Shown one piece after another: positions 56,661 through 64,000 of a stretch of DNA of 64,000 nucleotides. The position numbers and the translations under genes were made by a program. Under the pieces are notes generated by a model. The model had not been told where the DNA came from, did no database searches, and was given only the letters and a program-made list of their open reading frames with translations. The stretch spans positions 1,178,001-1,242,000 of the forward strand of contig NZ_CP018725.1 of NCBI RefSeq assembly GCF_001908725.1, in the 5' to 3' direction. Within the stretch, counting starts at the first letter, position 1. Each line of letters begins with the position of its first letter. This stretch comes from Xanthomonas vesicatoria ATCC 35937. GTDB taxonomy: Bacteria; Pseudomonadota; Gammaproteobacteria; Xanthomonadales; Xanthomonadaceae.

Positions 56661-57461
56661 CTACTGAGCAAACCGCTCATCGAAGAAGTCGCCCAGCATG
56701 CGATACGCACGCTTGGCCGCGCGCGGGTTGTACAGGCAACCGGGCGGGCTGTTGGCATCGGCTTCGGCGAAGCAATGCACCGCCCCGCTGAAATTGACGA
56801 ACTGCCAATCGGCGCCTGCAGCATTCATCTCGGTTTCGAACGCGGCGATGTCCGCCTTGCTCACGCTCTTGTCGTCGGCGCCGTTGAGCACCAGCAGCGG
56901 GGTTTTTGCCGAGCCGGCAGCGGCTGGGCTGGGTGTGGCGATGCCGCCGTGCAGGCTGACCACACCGGCAAGCTGTGCGCCGGCGCGCACCAGTTCCAGC
57001 ACCGTGGTCCCGCCGAAACAGAAGCCCACTGCACCAATGCGCGTCGCATCGAGGGGTGCCTTACCGGCCTGCGCCTTGAGCACGTCGACCGCTTGCAGCG
57101 CGCGTGCGCGCAACGTCGGCGGGTCCTTCTTCAACGCGCCGGCGAACTGCCCCGCCTCGCTGTCGTTGGCCGGCCGCTTACCCTTGCCGTACACATCGGC
57201 CACCAGCACCACGTAATCGTCGCCCGCCAGTTGCTTGGCCTTGGCCACCGCCGAGTCGTTGACGCCGCGCCAGTTAGGCACCATCACCAGGCCAGGGCGT
57301 TTGGTGTCGCCGGCATCGTCGTACACCAGCACGCCGCTATAAGTGTCCTTGCCGACCTTCCATTCCAGCGGCTTGGCCTGCATCACGGCCATCGCCGGGA
57401 ATGCCAACGACGCCAACACACCGACCAGTCCCACACTGCTCCACGACCATTGCTTGTGCAT
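56661..57461 (-). CDS. Exported dienelactone hydrolase family protein
   Basis: A 266-residue alpha/beta hydrolase with a signal peptide (LVGVLASLAFPAMA). The nucleophile is Cys in AVGFCFGGTTVLEL, the acid Asp in LVLNGADDKSV and His in FSGAVHCFAEADANS, the complete dienelactone hydrolase triad. The substrate is unknown and the export signal suggests a periplasmic function. It is transcribed toward ispB and stands apart from the lysAC operon. Confidence 0.88.
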   Translation of the reverse strand: MHKQWSWSSVGLVGVLASLAFPAMAVMQAKPLEWKVGKDTYSGVLVYDDAGDTKRPGLVMVPNWRGVNDSAVAKAKQLAGDDYVVLVADVYGKGKRPANDSEAGQFAGALKKDPPTLRARALQAVDVLKAQAGKAPLDATRIGAVGFCFGGTTVLELVRAGAQLAGVVSLHGGIATPSPAAAGSAKTPLLVLNGADDKSVSKADIAAFETEMNAAGADWQFVNFSGAVHCFAEADANSPPGCLYNPRAAKRAYRMLGDFFDERFAQ

Positions 57462-57630
57462 GCGCTTGCTCCCGGGATTTGCACGAGTGTAGGCCCAGGC
57501 GGCGTGCAGGACTGGTCGCGGCGCACGGAAGCGGCACGCCAGCGGCGACGCGGCCCGACCGATGTCGGAGATGCGAGCGTCCGACTTGCTCAGCTAGGTT
57601 GCCTGCGCGATCACCTGACAGCCAGAGGCC

Positions 57631-59040
57631 TTACTGCACGCCAAGCCCGGGGATGGCACTGATCGCCGCCGGGTCGAATCCGGCCAATTGGGCGAAGTGC
57701 CGGCCGCGTGCAACGTAATCGCTGTAGGCGCCGAAACTCGGCGCGCCCGGCGACAGCAGCACCACACCGCCCTGCGTGCCCAATGCGTCGCGCGCCAGCT
57801 GCATGGCATGTTCCAGATCGGTGGCGGCGTGCAAGCCGAAACGGCCAGCTTCGGCCAGCGGTTCCAGCAGCGCATGGATACGCGGGCCGTTGGCGCCCAT
57901 GGTAACGATTTCCAGCGGCGCCTGCTGCGCCATGTGCGCAGCAAAGTCCTGCCAATCCAGCCCGCGATCATGCCCACCGACCAACAAGGCGACACGCCGC
58001 TGCGCAAAGCAGGCAAGTGCAGCCAACGACGCATGCGGCGTGGTGCTGATCGAATCGTTGACGTAACTGATGCCGTCCACGCTGCCAAGCAACTGCAGCC
58101 GGTTGGGCAACGGACGAAAGCTCAGCGCCGCTGGCGCCAACGCCGCGGAATCCAGGCCCAGCGCCTCGATCGCGGCCAGCACCGCGCAAAGATTGCGGCG
58201 ATTGTGCTCGCCAGGCAGCGGCACGTTGGCCGTATCGAAGATGGCCCGCTCGCCGCGATACACCACATCGCCGCGCAGATGCCAGCCATCGGCATGATTG
58301 AACCAGCGCACTTCGCTCTCGGGCAGCTGCAACCCGCGCAACAGCGGGTCGGCCGCGTTGAGCAAGGCGATCCGCGGGCGGCCTTCGGTCACCAGCGACA
58401 ACTTGTCGCGCACATAACGCGCCTCGTCGCCATGCCAGTCAAGATGTTCGGGAAACAGGTTCAAGACCAGTGCCAGTTGCGGGCGGGCGCCACTGCGCCC
58501 GACCTCGCCGGTCTGGTAGCTGGACAACTCGATCGCCCAGTACGCAGGCGGCGGTTGCGGTGCCAGCACTTCCAGCAACGGTTGGCCGATGTTGCCGACC
58601 AGGGCGGTGCGATGCCCGGCGCTGCGCAACAGGTGCGCCAGCAAAGCAGTAGTGGTGCTCTTGCCCTTGGTGCCGGTCACGCAGATGGCGCCTGGCACGC
58701 CACCGTCGGCCTGCGCATGTTCGGCAAACCACAGCGCGGTGCCGCCGATGAACTGCGTGCCGTGCGCGGCAGCGGCAGTCAGCGCTTCGGCGCGATACGG
58801 GCTGATGCCCGGTGACTTCACCACAACCTCGAAGCGGCCCAACGCCTGCGCGCTGGCGTCGGTTTCCACCTGCAGCGCCGCGTCGGCCAATGCATCCAGC
58901 TCGCGCGCTTCTTCGGTGTTGCAAAAGACGGTCAGCGGTTGCGTGGGTAATGCGCTACGCAGCGCACGATAGGCAGCGCGCCCCTCGCGCCCCCACCCCC
59001 ATAACGCAACCGCCCTGCCCTCAAGTTGCGAAATTCGCAC
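57631..59040 (-). CDS. murD2: UDP-N-acetylmuramoyl-L-alanine--L-glutamate ligase MurD2
   Basis: A 469-residue Mur ligase that, in Xanthomonas, adds L-glutamate (not D-glutamate) to UDP-MurNAc-L-Ala. The ATP loop [18 protein letters not shown], the central [15 protein letters not shown] segment and [16 protein letters not shown] are Mur-family hallmarks. The GTG start at 59040 overlaps the murL stop by 20 bases; a longer frame to 59082 lies inside murL. Together with MurL downstream of the same transcript it supplies the D-Glu residue by a route that does not need glutamate racemase for the nucleotide. It is the last gene of the operon. Confidence 0.88.
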   Translation of the reverse strand: MRISQLEGRAVALWGWGREGRAAYRALRSALPTQPLTVFCNTEEARELDALADAALQVETDASAQALGRFEVVVKSPGISPYRAEALTAAAAHGTQFIGGTALWFAEHAQADGGVPGAICVTGTKGKSTTTALLAHLLRSAGHRTALVGNIGQPLLEVLAPQPPPAYWAIELSSYQTGEVGRSGARPQLALVLNLFPEHLDWHGDEARYVRDKLSLVTEGRPRIALLNAADPLLRGLQLPESEVRWFNHADGWHLRGDVVYRGERAIFDTANVPLPGEHNRRNLCAVLAAIEALGLDSAALAPAALSFRPLPNRLQLLGSVDGISYVNDSISTTPHASLAALACFAQRRVALLVGGHDRGLDWQDFAAHMAQQAPLEIVTMGANGPRIHALLEPLAEAGRFGLHAATDLEHAMQLARDALGTQGGVVLLSPGAPSFGAYSDYVARGRHFAQLAGFDPAAISAIPGLGVQ

Positions 59041-60376
59041 GCACGCGCTCCCACAGCGCCGAGGGAATCCGGTGCTCGCCATCGATGGCCATCAGCGGCG
59101 CGACCTGCAGATCCTGGGTGTCCAGCTGCGGCTGGATCTCGCGGATGAAACGCTTGACCAACGCGTCTTCCTTCCACTCCGCGCGCGTTGCCAGCAGCGC
59201 CATCGCCGCACGCGACTCACGGCCTTCGCCCACGCATTCGAACGGCTTGTGGTCCTGAAATTCCAGCAGCGCATCGTAGCCGCCAGCCTGGCTGGCATCG
59301 TCGAGCAGATTGCGCCCGAAGATCTTGACCAGACGCGTCTTGGGCATGAACGGCGCCAGCGCCAGGAACACGAAATGGCACTTGGGGCACACGCCGCACC
59401 AGCGGTGCACCGGGCGCTCGCCCATGATGTGGAAGTTGCGGTTGCAGCTGGAAAAATGCGCGTCGTAGTGATCGGTCTTGGCAAACTGCCGCGCCACCGC
59501 CAGCTCCGACAGCGGCCGCAGCAGCGAGTAATAACGCAGATCAGCCGCCACATGGCGCTGCACGTACTCGCCAAAGGCCTGCTCGAACGCCCAGCCCTTG
59601 GACCACTGGTGATTGACCTCGCCGGTGCCGGGAATCTGGCTGCCGTAGCTGGCCGAGCGTTCGTTGGAGAACACCACCTGATCCACGCCGGTCAGCAGCG
59701 CGGACAACACCAGGATGGCCGAGTTCACTGCCGTCACCGGAATATGTCCGTTCCACGCACCCTGGCGGTTGAGCTCGAACAACTCCGGTGCCAGCACGCG
59801 GCCGATGTTGAGCACCGGCAGGCCAGTGCGCTCGGCACAGGCCCGGATCAGTTGCGAGCCGCCGATCCAGCTGACGGTCTGCGCGATGCCGGCGTGCCGC
59901 AACGCTTCGATGCTGACCAGCGAATCCTTGCCGCCGCCGATGGCGACCAATGCATGCTCGCGCAAGCCCAACGCAGGCGCCTGTGCAGCTGCCGGCGCAG
60001 CCACCGGAAAGTTGATCTTGCCGTGCAGGTTCAAGCCATTGCGGTAGGCGAATTCGCCCAGGCCGTGCAGATAGACGCTTTCCACCAGCGCGGCGGTGTC
60101 GGCATCGATTCCGTAGTCGTCGATGGCAATGGTCGGCGGCACCGCTGCCTTGTAGTAACTCGCACCGGCGATGAGGTGCAGCAACCGCAAGGCCTGTTGC
60201 ACGGCAACGGCACGCGCGCCGTCCAGCACAAACGGGGCGCCGGGCACGGCAACGGTTTCCACCAGTTCCGGACCCTGGTCGAAGGCATACACCAGCGTCG
60301 CCACGCCGGTTTGCGCGTCGAGTGCGCAACGCACGAAGCGGAAGGTGGAGATCTGGTGTTTGTCGAAAGCGCTCAT
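59021..60376 (-). CDS. murL: UDP-N-acetyl-muramoyl-L-alanyl-L-glutamate epimerase MurL
   Basis: A 451-residue cytoplasmic enzyme that uses ATP to epimerise the terminal L-Glu of UDP-MurNAc-L-Ala-L-Glu to D-Glu, as shown in Xanthomonas oryzae for the MurL family. The ATP pyrophosphatase-like loop is [17 protein letters not shown]. Conserved features include [37 protein letters not shown] and the Cys cluster RNFHIMG...[10 protein letters not shown]. The start at 60376 overlaps the stop of the membrane protein gene (ATGA). It is in an operon with lysAC and murD2. Confidence 0.9.
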   Translation of the reverse strand: MSAFDKHQISTFRFVRCALDAQTGVATLVYAFDQGPELVETVAVPGAPFVLDGARAVAVQQALRLLHLIAGASYYKAAVPPTIAIDDYGIDADTAALVESVYLHGLGEFAYRNGLNLHGKINFPVAAPAAAQAPALGLREHALVAIGGGKDSLVSIEALRHAGIAQTVSWIGGSQLIRACAERTGLPVLNIGRVLAPELFELNRQGAWNGHIPVTAVNSAILVLSALLTGVDQVVFSNERSASYGSQIPGTGEVNHQWSKGWAFEQAFGEYVQRHVAADLRYYSLLRPLSELAVARQFAKTDHYDAHFSSCNRNFHIMGERPVHRWCGVCPKCHFVFLALAPFMPKTRLVKIFGRNLLDDASQAGGYDALLEFQDHKPFECVGEGRESRAAMALLATRAEWKEDALVKRFIREIQPQLDTQDLQVAPLMAIDGEHRIPSALWERVRANFAT

Positions 60377-60831
60377 GGACTACCTGCAAGAACCCGTTGC
60401 CGACGCAGATAGCGTCGGCACAGGGCATATTCAATCATGGAAAACGGCACCGCGGCCCACAGCAGAGGCAGGCAGCCGATGACGAACAACAGCAACATCA
60501 CTTGCGAGCCAATCACCCGTGCATCGCCAGTGACTGCTAACGCCACCAGCAGATACAGCAGCAACGCCGGCAGATAGCTGAGCGCGCTCAATACCACCGT
60601 ACGCAGTGCCATACCCCCGGCATGCTGCGCGGGCGCTCGCGTATCGCGCCGACGCTGCCAAAACGCTGCGCCAAATGCGCCGACGCCCGACGCCGCCAGC
60701 GCCGGCAGCACCCACTTCAGGCTATCGGTCCATGGCATGCGCAGGCCAGCCATGTCGATGGCAGTGGAAAACACCATCGCCACGCCACCGGCCAGCGTGC
60801 TGAGCACAACGAACTCAGCCAGCGGGCGCAT
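60373..60831 (-). CDS. Conserved membrane protein between lysAC and murL
   Basis: A 152-residue inner-membrane protein of unknown function with four predicted helices: FVVLSTLAGGVAMVFSTAI, WVLPALAASGVGAFGAAFW, ALSYLPALLLYLLVALAV and VMLLLFVIGCLPLLWAAVP. The start at 60831 lies inside the lysAC 3' end (17-base overlap), and its stop overlaps murL (ATGA). Overlap on both sides shows it is part of the operon. Its link to peptidoglycan or lysine metabolism is unproven. Confidence 0.8.
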   Translation of the reverse strand: MRPLAEFVVLSTLAGGVAMVFSTAIDMAGLRMPWTDSLKWVLPALAASGVGAFGAAFWQRRRDTRAPAQHAGGMALRTVVLSALSYLPALLLYLLVALAVTGDARVIGSQVMLLLFVIGCLPLLWAAVPFSMIEYALCRRYLRRQRVLAGSP

Positions 60832-63424
60832 CGATCACCTCTTCGCGCGGCAGCTCCCGCTGGTTGTAGGTACTGGCCATCGAATAGCCGTACGCGCCGG
60901 CATCGGCCACCAGCACCACATCGCCTGGAGCGGTGCTGGACGGCAGACGGCGGCGCTTGCCGAACACGTCCGACGACTCGCAGATCGGGCCGACGATATC
61001 GAATGCGCCATCGGCAGCCGTATCGAGGCGGCTGAGGTTTTCGATGTCGTGCCAGGCATCGTACAGCGCCGGGCGGATCAAGGTGTTCATGCCCGCATCC
61101 AGGCCCACCCGCTGCACGCCATCCTTCTCGATCACCTGGGTGACGCCGGCCAGCAATACGCCGGCCTCGGCCACCAGATAACGGCCCGGCTCGATCGCCA
61201 GGCGGTAGCCCGGATGCACGGCCTTGACCTCGGCCAGGCCCTTGGCCCACACCTCCAGATCAAACGGCTCGTCCTCGGCGCTGTACGGAATCGGCAGGCC
61301 GCCGCCAATGTCGATGGTTTCCACCGTGCCGATGCGGCGCGCGAAGCCGGCCAGTTCGTCGTACATCATGCGCCAGTGTTCGCCGGTCTCCACACCACTG
61401 CCCAGGTGCGCATGCACACCAGTGATGGTGACTTCCAACGTGCGCGCCGCTTCAACGAACTCATCCACGCGCGTGGACGACAGGCCGAACTTGGATGCCT
61501 TGCCGCCGGTATTGACCTTCTCGTGATGGCCATCGCCATGCCCCAGGTCGATACGCAGCCAGACGTTGCGGCCACGGAACACCTCCGGCCAGTTGCGCAG
61601 TGCCTCGACGTTGTCCACGGTGACCGTCACGCCCAGCGCAAACGCGGCCTCGTATTCGGCCTTGGGCGCAAAGCTCGGGGTGAACAGCACGCGACGCGGC
61701 GACAGCTCCGGCAGTGTCTGGAACACACGACGCAATTCGCCATGCGAGACGCATTCCAGCCCGAAACCGGCCTGCTCCAGCGCCATCAGGATCGCCGGAT
61801 GCGCGTTGGCCTTGATCGCGTAATAGCGTTGATCCACCGCCGCGATCTGCGCCAATGCATGCGCACGCGCGCGCACGGTGGGCAGGTGGTACGCGTAACG
61901 CGGCGTGCCGGCCTTGGCCAGCGACAGCAGATGCGCGCGCTCAGCATGCCACCACGGCGTGGGACGCGGACGTACCGAGCCGATGATCTCGCGCCAGCGC
62001 GGCCCGAACACCTCGCCTTCGCTCACCGGCATCGCGCCACTGTCGATCAACTCGCCATGCAGGATCGGCAACAAGCCGTCGGCATCGGCTTCGTCGATGA
62101 CGAAGGTCAGGTTCAAGTCGTTGGACGACTGCGAGATCATGTGCACGCGTTCCTGACCGAACGTGGCCCACACGTCCGACAGTTTGTGCAGCAACGAGCG
62201 CATGCCGCGCCCGACCAGGGTGATCGCCGCGCAAGGAACAATGATCTTGACCTTGCAGATCTGCGACAGATCGGCCGACAGCGCCGCCAGCACATCGGTG
62301 TTGACCAGGTTCTCGCTCGGGTCCAGCGACACGGTGACGTTGGTTTCGGCCGAGCCGATCAGGTCCACCGACAACCCGTGCTTCTTGAACAAGGTAAACA
62401 CGTCGGCCAGAAAGCCCACCTGTTGCCACATGCCGATGCCTTCCATCGACACCAGCACGATTCCGTTGCGACGGCTGATCGCCTTGACGCCCAGCACCGG
62501 CTCGGCATTGCCGTCGATGCTGGTGCCGCGCAGATCCGGGCGCTCGGTATCCAGGATCGCCATCGGCACGCCGGAATCGCGGCATGGCTTGATCGAGCGT
62601 GGATGCAGCACCTTGGCGCCGGTAGTGGCGATTTCCTGCGCTTCGTAATAGTCCAGGCGGGTCAGCAAGCGCGCGTCCGGCACCTCCTTTGGATTTGCGC
62701 TGAACATGCCGGGCACGTCGGTCCAGATTTCCACCCGGCTGGCGCCGAGCAGCGCACCGAAATACGCCGCCGAAGTATCCGAGCCGCCGCGGCCCAGGAT
62801 GGCCGTACCACCATCGGCGTGCCGCGAAATGAAACCCTGGGTGATCAGCAAGCGCGTGGGCTGCGCATCGAAGCGCGTGCGCCAGTCCGCGTCGGACTGC
62901 CACTGGCACGACACCGACAAACGCTTGGACCACTCGCTCTGATTGGGCTGCGGCGGCAACGCCGACAGCCACTGCCGCGCGTCCAGCCAGCCCATATCCA
63001 GGCCACTGGCATGCAGATAGGCCGCACCGATGGTGGACGACAGCAATTCGCCCTGCCCCAGCACCTCGGCCTGCCAATCGAGAGTGCGCGTGGCAGCGCG
63101 CGCATCGGCAACCAGCGCGTGCAACGCGGCCAGCCGCTCGCCGATGACCGCATCGGCATCGAGCTCGAGCTCGGCCAGAAACTCGCGATGGCGTTGCTCC
63201 AACGCTGCCACGCGCTGTGCGCTATCGGCAGCGCCATCGGCGATAGCGGTGAGTTCGTTGGTTACGCCCGAAAGCGCAGACACCACTACCAGCACGCGGC
63301 CGCCGGTTTCGTTCGCCCGTTTGCTCGCCAGTTTTCCAATCGTGTCCCAGCGATGACGACGCGACACCGAGGTGCCGCCGAACTTGAGGACGATCCAACG
63401 ATCGGTAGAGTGGGGAGCTGACAT
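60815..63424 (-). CDS. lysAC: Bifunctional aspartate kinase/diaminopimelate decarboxylase
   Basis: An 869-residue fusion enzyme joining the first and last steps of the lysine pathway. The kinase half has IVLKFGGTSVSRRHRW, GFISRHADGGTAILGRGGSD and ACT-like regulatory segments (LVSMEGIGMWQQV). The decarboxylase half starts near residue 500: PLP-binding Lys in YYAIKANAHP, GSGVETGEHW, and IDIGGGLPIPY, with CESSDVFG near the end. It makes lysine from diaminopimelate and controls the aspartate branch. The start at 63424 gives the family N-terminus. It is the first gene of the operon, divergent from phzF. Confidence 0.95.
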   Translation of the reverse strand: MSAPHSTDRWIVLKFGGTSVSRRHRWDTIGKLASKRANETGGRVLVVVSALSGVTNELTAIADGAADSAQRVAALEQRHREFLAELELDADAVIGERLAALHALVADARAATRTLDWQAEVLGQGELLSSTIGAAYLHASGLDMGWLDARQWLSALPPQPNQSEWSKRLSVSCQWQSDADWRTRFDAQPTRLLITQGFISRHADGGTAILGRGGSDTSAAYFGALLGASRVEIWTDVPGMFSANPKEVPDARLLTRLDYYEAQEIATTGAKVLHPRSIKPCRDSGVPMAILDTERPDLRGTSIDGNAEPVLGVKAISRRNGIVLVSMEGIGMWQQVGFLADVFTLFKKHGLSVDLIGSAETNVTVSLDPSENLVNTDVLAALSADLSQICKVKIIVPCAAITLVGRGMRSLLHKLSDVWATFGQERVHMISQSSNDLNLTFVIDEADADGLLPILHGELIDSGAMPVSEGEVFGPRWREIIGSVRPRPTPWWHAERAHLLSLAKAGTPRYAYHLPTVRARAHALAQIAAVDQRYYAIKANAHPAILMALEQAGFGLECVSHGELRRVFQTLPELSPRRVLFTPSFAPKAEYEAAFALGVTVTVDNVEALRNWPEVFRGRNVWLRIDLGHGDGHHEKVNTGGKASKFGLSSTRVDEFVEAARTLEVTITGVHAHLGSGVETGEHWRMMYDELAGFARRIGTVETIDIGGGLPIPYSAEDEPFDLEVWAKGLAEVKAVHPGYRLAIEPGRYLVAEAGVLLAGVTQVIEKDGVQRVGLDAGMNTLIRPALYDAWHDIENLSRLDTAADGAFDIVGPICESSDVFGKRRRLPSSTAPGDVVLVADAGAYGYSMASTYNQRELPREEVIDAPAG

Positions 63425-63603
63425 GGAGTAGGCGTTTATGATGGGGGAAGAAGCCGGGATGCCGGGCGGAACCTCCGATTCTACTGCCAATGACGCGCAT
63501 CTGACCCCGCGTGCGGTCGCACTCCGCAGCGCCGCTCCTCATCGCGGCAACGGTTTGCGCTGCAACCATCCGCACGATTCCTAGCACCGAGATCGCACCA
63601 CGC

Positions 63604-64000
63604 ATGAGCAAGCACCGCTACCTGCAACTGGATGTTTTCGCCAGCCGCACCGGCTCCGGCAACCCGCTGGGCGTGGTGTTCGACGCAGGCGCGTTGTCGG
63701 CCGAGCAGATGCAGCAGATCGCCGCATGGCTGAACCTGTCGGAGACCATCTTTTTTGTGCCGGTCAGCGCGCCGGATGCCGACTATCACATCCGCATCTT
63801 CACCCCGCGTGCGGAGCTGCCATTTGCCGGCCACCCCAGTGTCGGCGCGGCGTGGGTCGCGGCAACCCATGGACTGACCGGCTACAAGGCCGAGGGCCGG
63901 CTACACCAGCAATGCGCGGCCGGCGTATTGCCGGTGGACGTGTTCGACCGCCACGGCGCATTGCAGGTGCGGCTGCGAGCGCCACGTGCACGCGTCATCG
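63604..64000 (+). CDS. PhzF family isomerase/epimerase (5' part, runs off window)
   Basis: The first 132 residues of a PhzF-like protein starting MSKHRYLQLDVFASRTGSG. The conserved N-terminal features are GNPLGVVFDAG and the catalytic Glu in LNLSETIFFV, followed by YHIRIFTPRAELPFAGHPS. Family members catalyse isomerisation in phenazine synthesis or act as metabolite-damage enzymes; the role here is unknown. The start at 63604 follows the 180-base gap from lysAC, which holds no other gene. The 3' end is outside the window. Confidence 0.9.
   Translation, partial: MSKHRYLQLDVFASRTGSGNPLGVVFDAGALSAEQMQQIAAWLNLSETIFFVPVSAPDADYHIRIFTPRAELPFAGHPSVGAAWVAATHGLTGYKAEGRLHQQCAAGVLPVDVFDRHGALQVRLRAPRARVI

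Noticed and set aside
60737..63421. An 894-codon open frame opposite lysAC
   Set aside because: Antisense shadow of a well-supported enzyme gene.
1..64000. CRISPR arrays, rRNA or tRNA genes
   Set aside because: No regularly spaced short repeats, no ribosomal RNA sequence and no cloverleaf with a TTCGA-type T loop was recognised in the gaps I read.

Overview
The window looks like a chromosomal segment of a Xanthomonas. It is GC-rich and carries several features that together fit only this group: a MurL/MurD2 peptidoglycan branch, a fused aspartate kinase/diaminopimelate decarboxylase, a T4SS effector with an XVIPCD-type C-terminus, a candidate type III effector, and the dispersed stem-loop repeats seen between Xanthomonas genes. 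Species cannot be assigned from the sequence alone.

Layout. 1-9.7 kb: gltX (3' end off the window), a DUF3616 protein, a nitrilase/GNAT pair, then creB-creC-creD with a near-consensus CreB site before creD, and divergent rlmJ. 10-13.1 kb is an accessory pocket: a GNAT gene, a degenerate stem-loop repeat, a candidate secreted effector with a Cys-His-Asp triad, a weak PIP-like box, and a decayed IS5-type transposase. 13.2-25.7 kb: mfd, then a compact chemotaxis operon (STAS, CheA, a tandem-repeat MCP, CheW, a REC-EAL phosphodiesterase, CheR, CheB) behind a sigma-28-like promoter. 26-33.4 kb: a small unknown ORF, a phospholipase D/cardiolipin synthase-like enzyme, an M13 metallopeptidase, gpmA, endonuclease V and small unknown genes. 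33.7-39.4 kb: two pirins, a frameshifted OsmC gene, and cstA with its small partner.

39.4-52.7 kb: a strong stem-loop repeat, an HAD phosphatase, an ankyrin-type lipoprotein plus XVIPCD lipase (likely immunity/effector pair), a DUF819 membrane protein, and an operon for a periplasmic molybdenum aldehyde oxidoreductase (paoABC-like, with XdhC/PaoD and MocA), whose FAD subunit is frameshifted. 53-64 kb: a diguanylate cyclase broken by an in-frame stop, ssb, ispB, a dienelactone hydrolase, and a tightly overlapping operon lysAC - membrane protein - murL - murD2. A phzF-like gene runs off the end.

Together: the chemotaxis operon joins an adaptation system to c-di-GMP breakdown. The pao/mocA block is a self-contained unit for an enzyme using the cytosine-dinucleotide form of molybdopterin. 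The lysAC-murL-murD2 operon feeds diaminopimelate and D-glutamate into peptidoglycan. Three genes (osmC, paoB, GGDEF) each carry a single disabling change, which could be real decay or sequence error.
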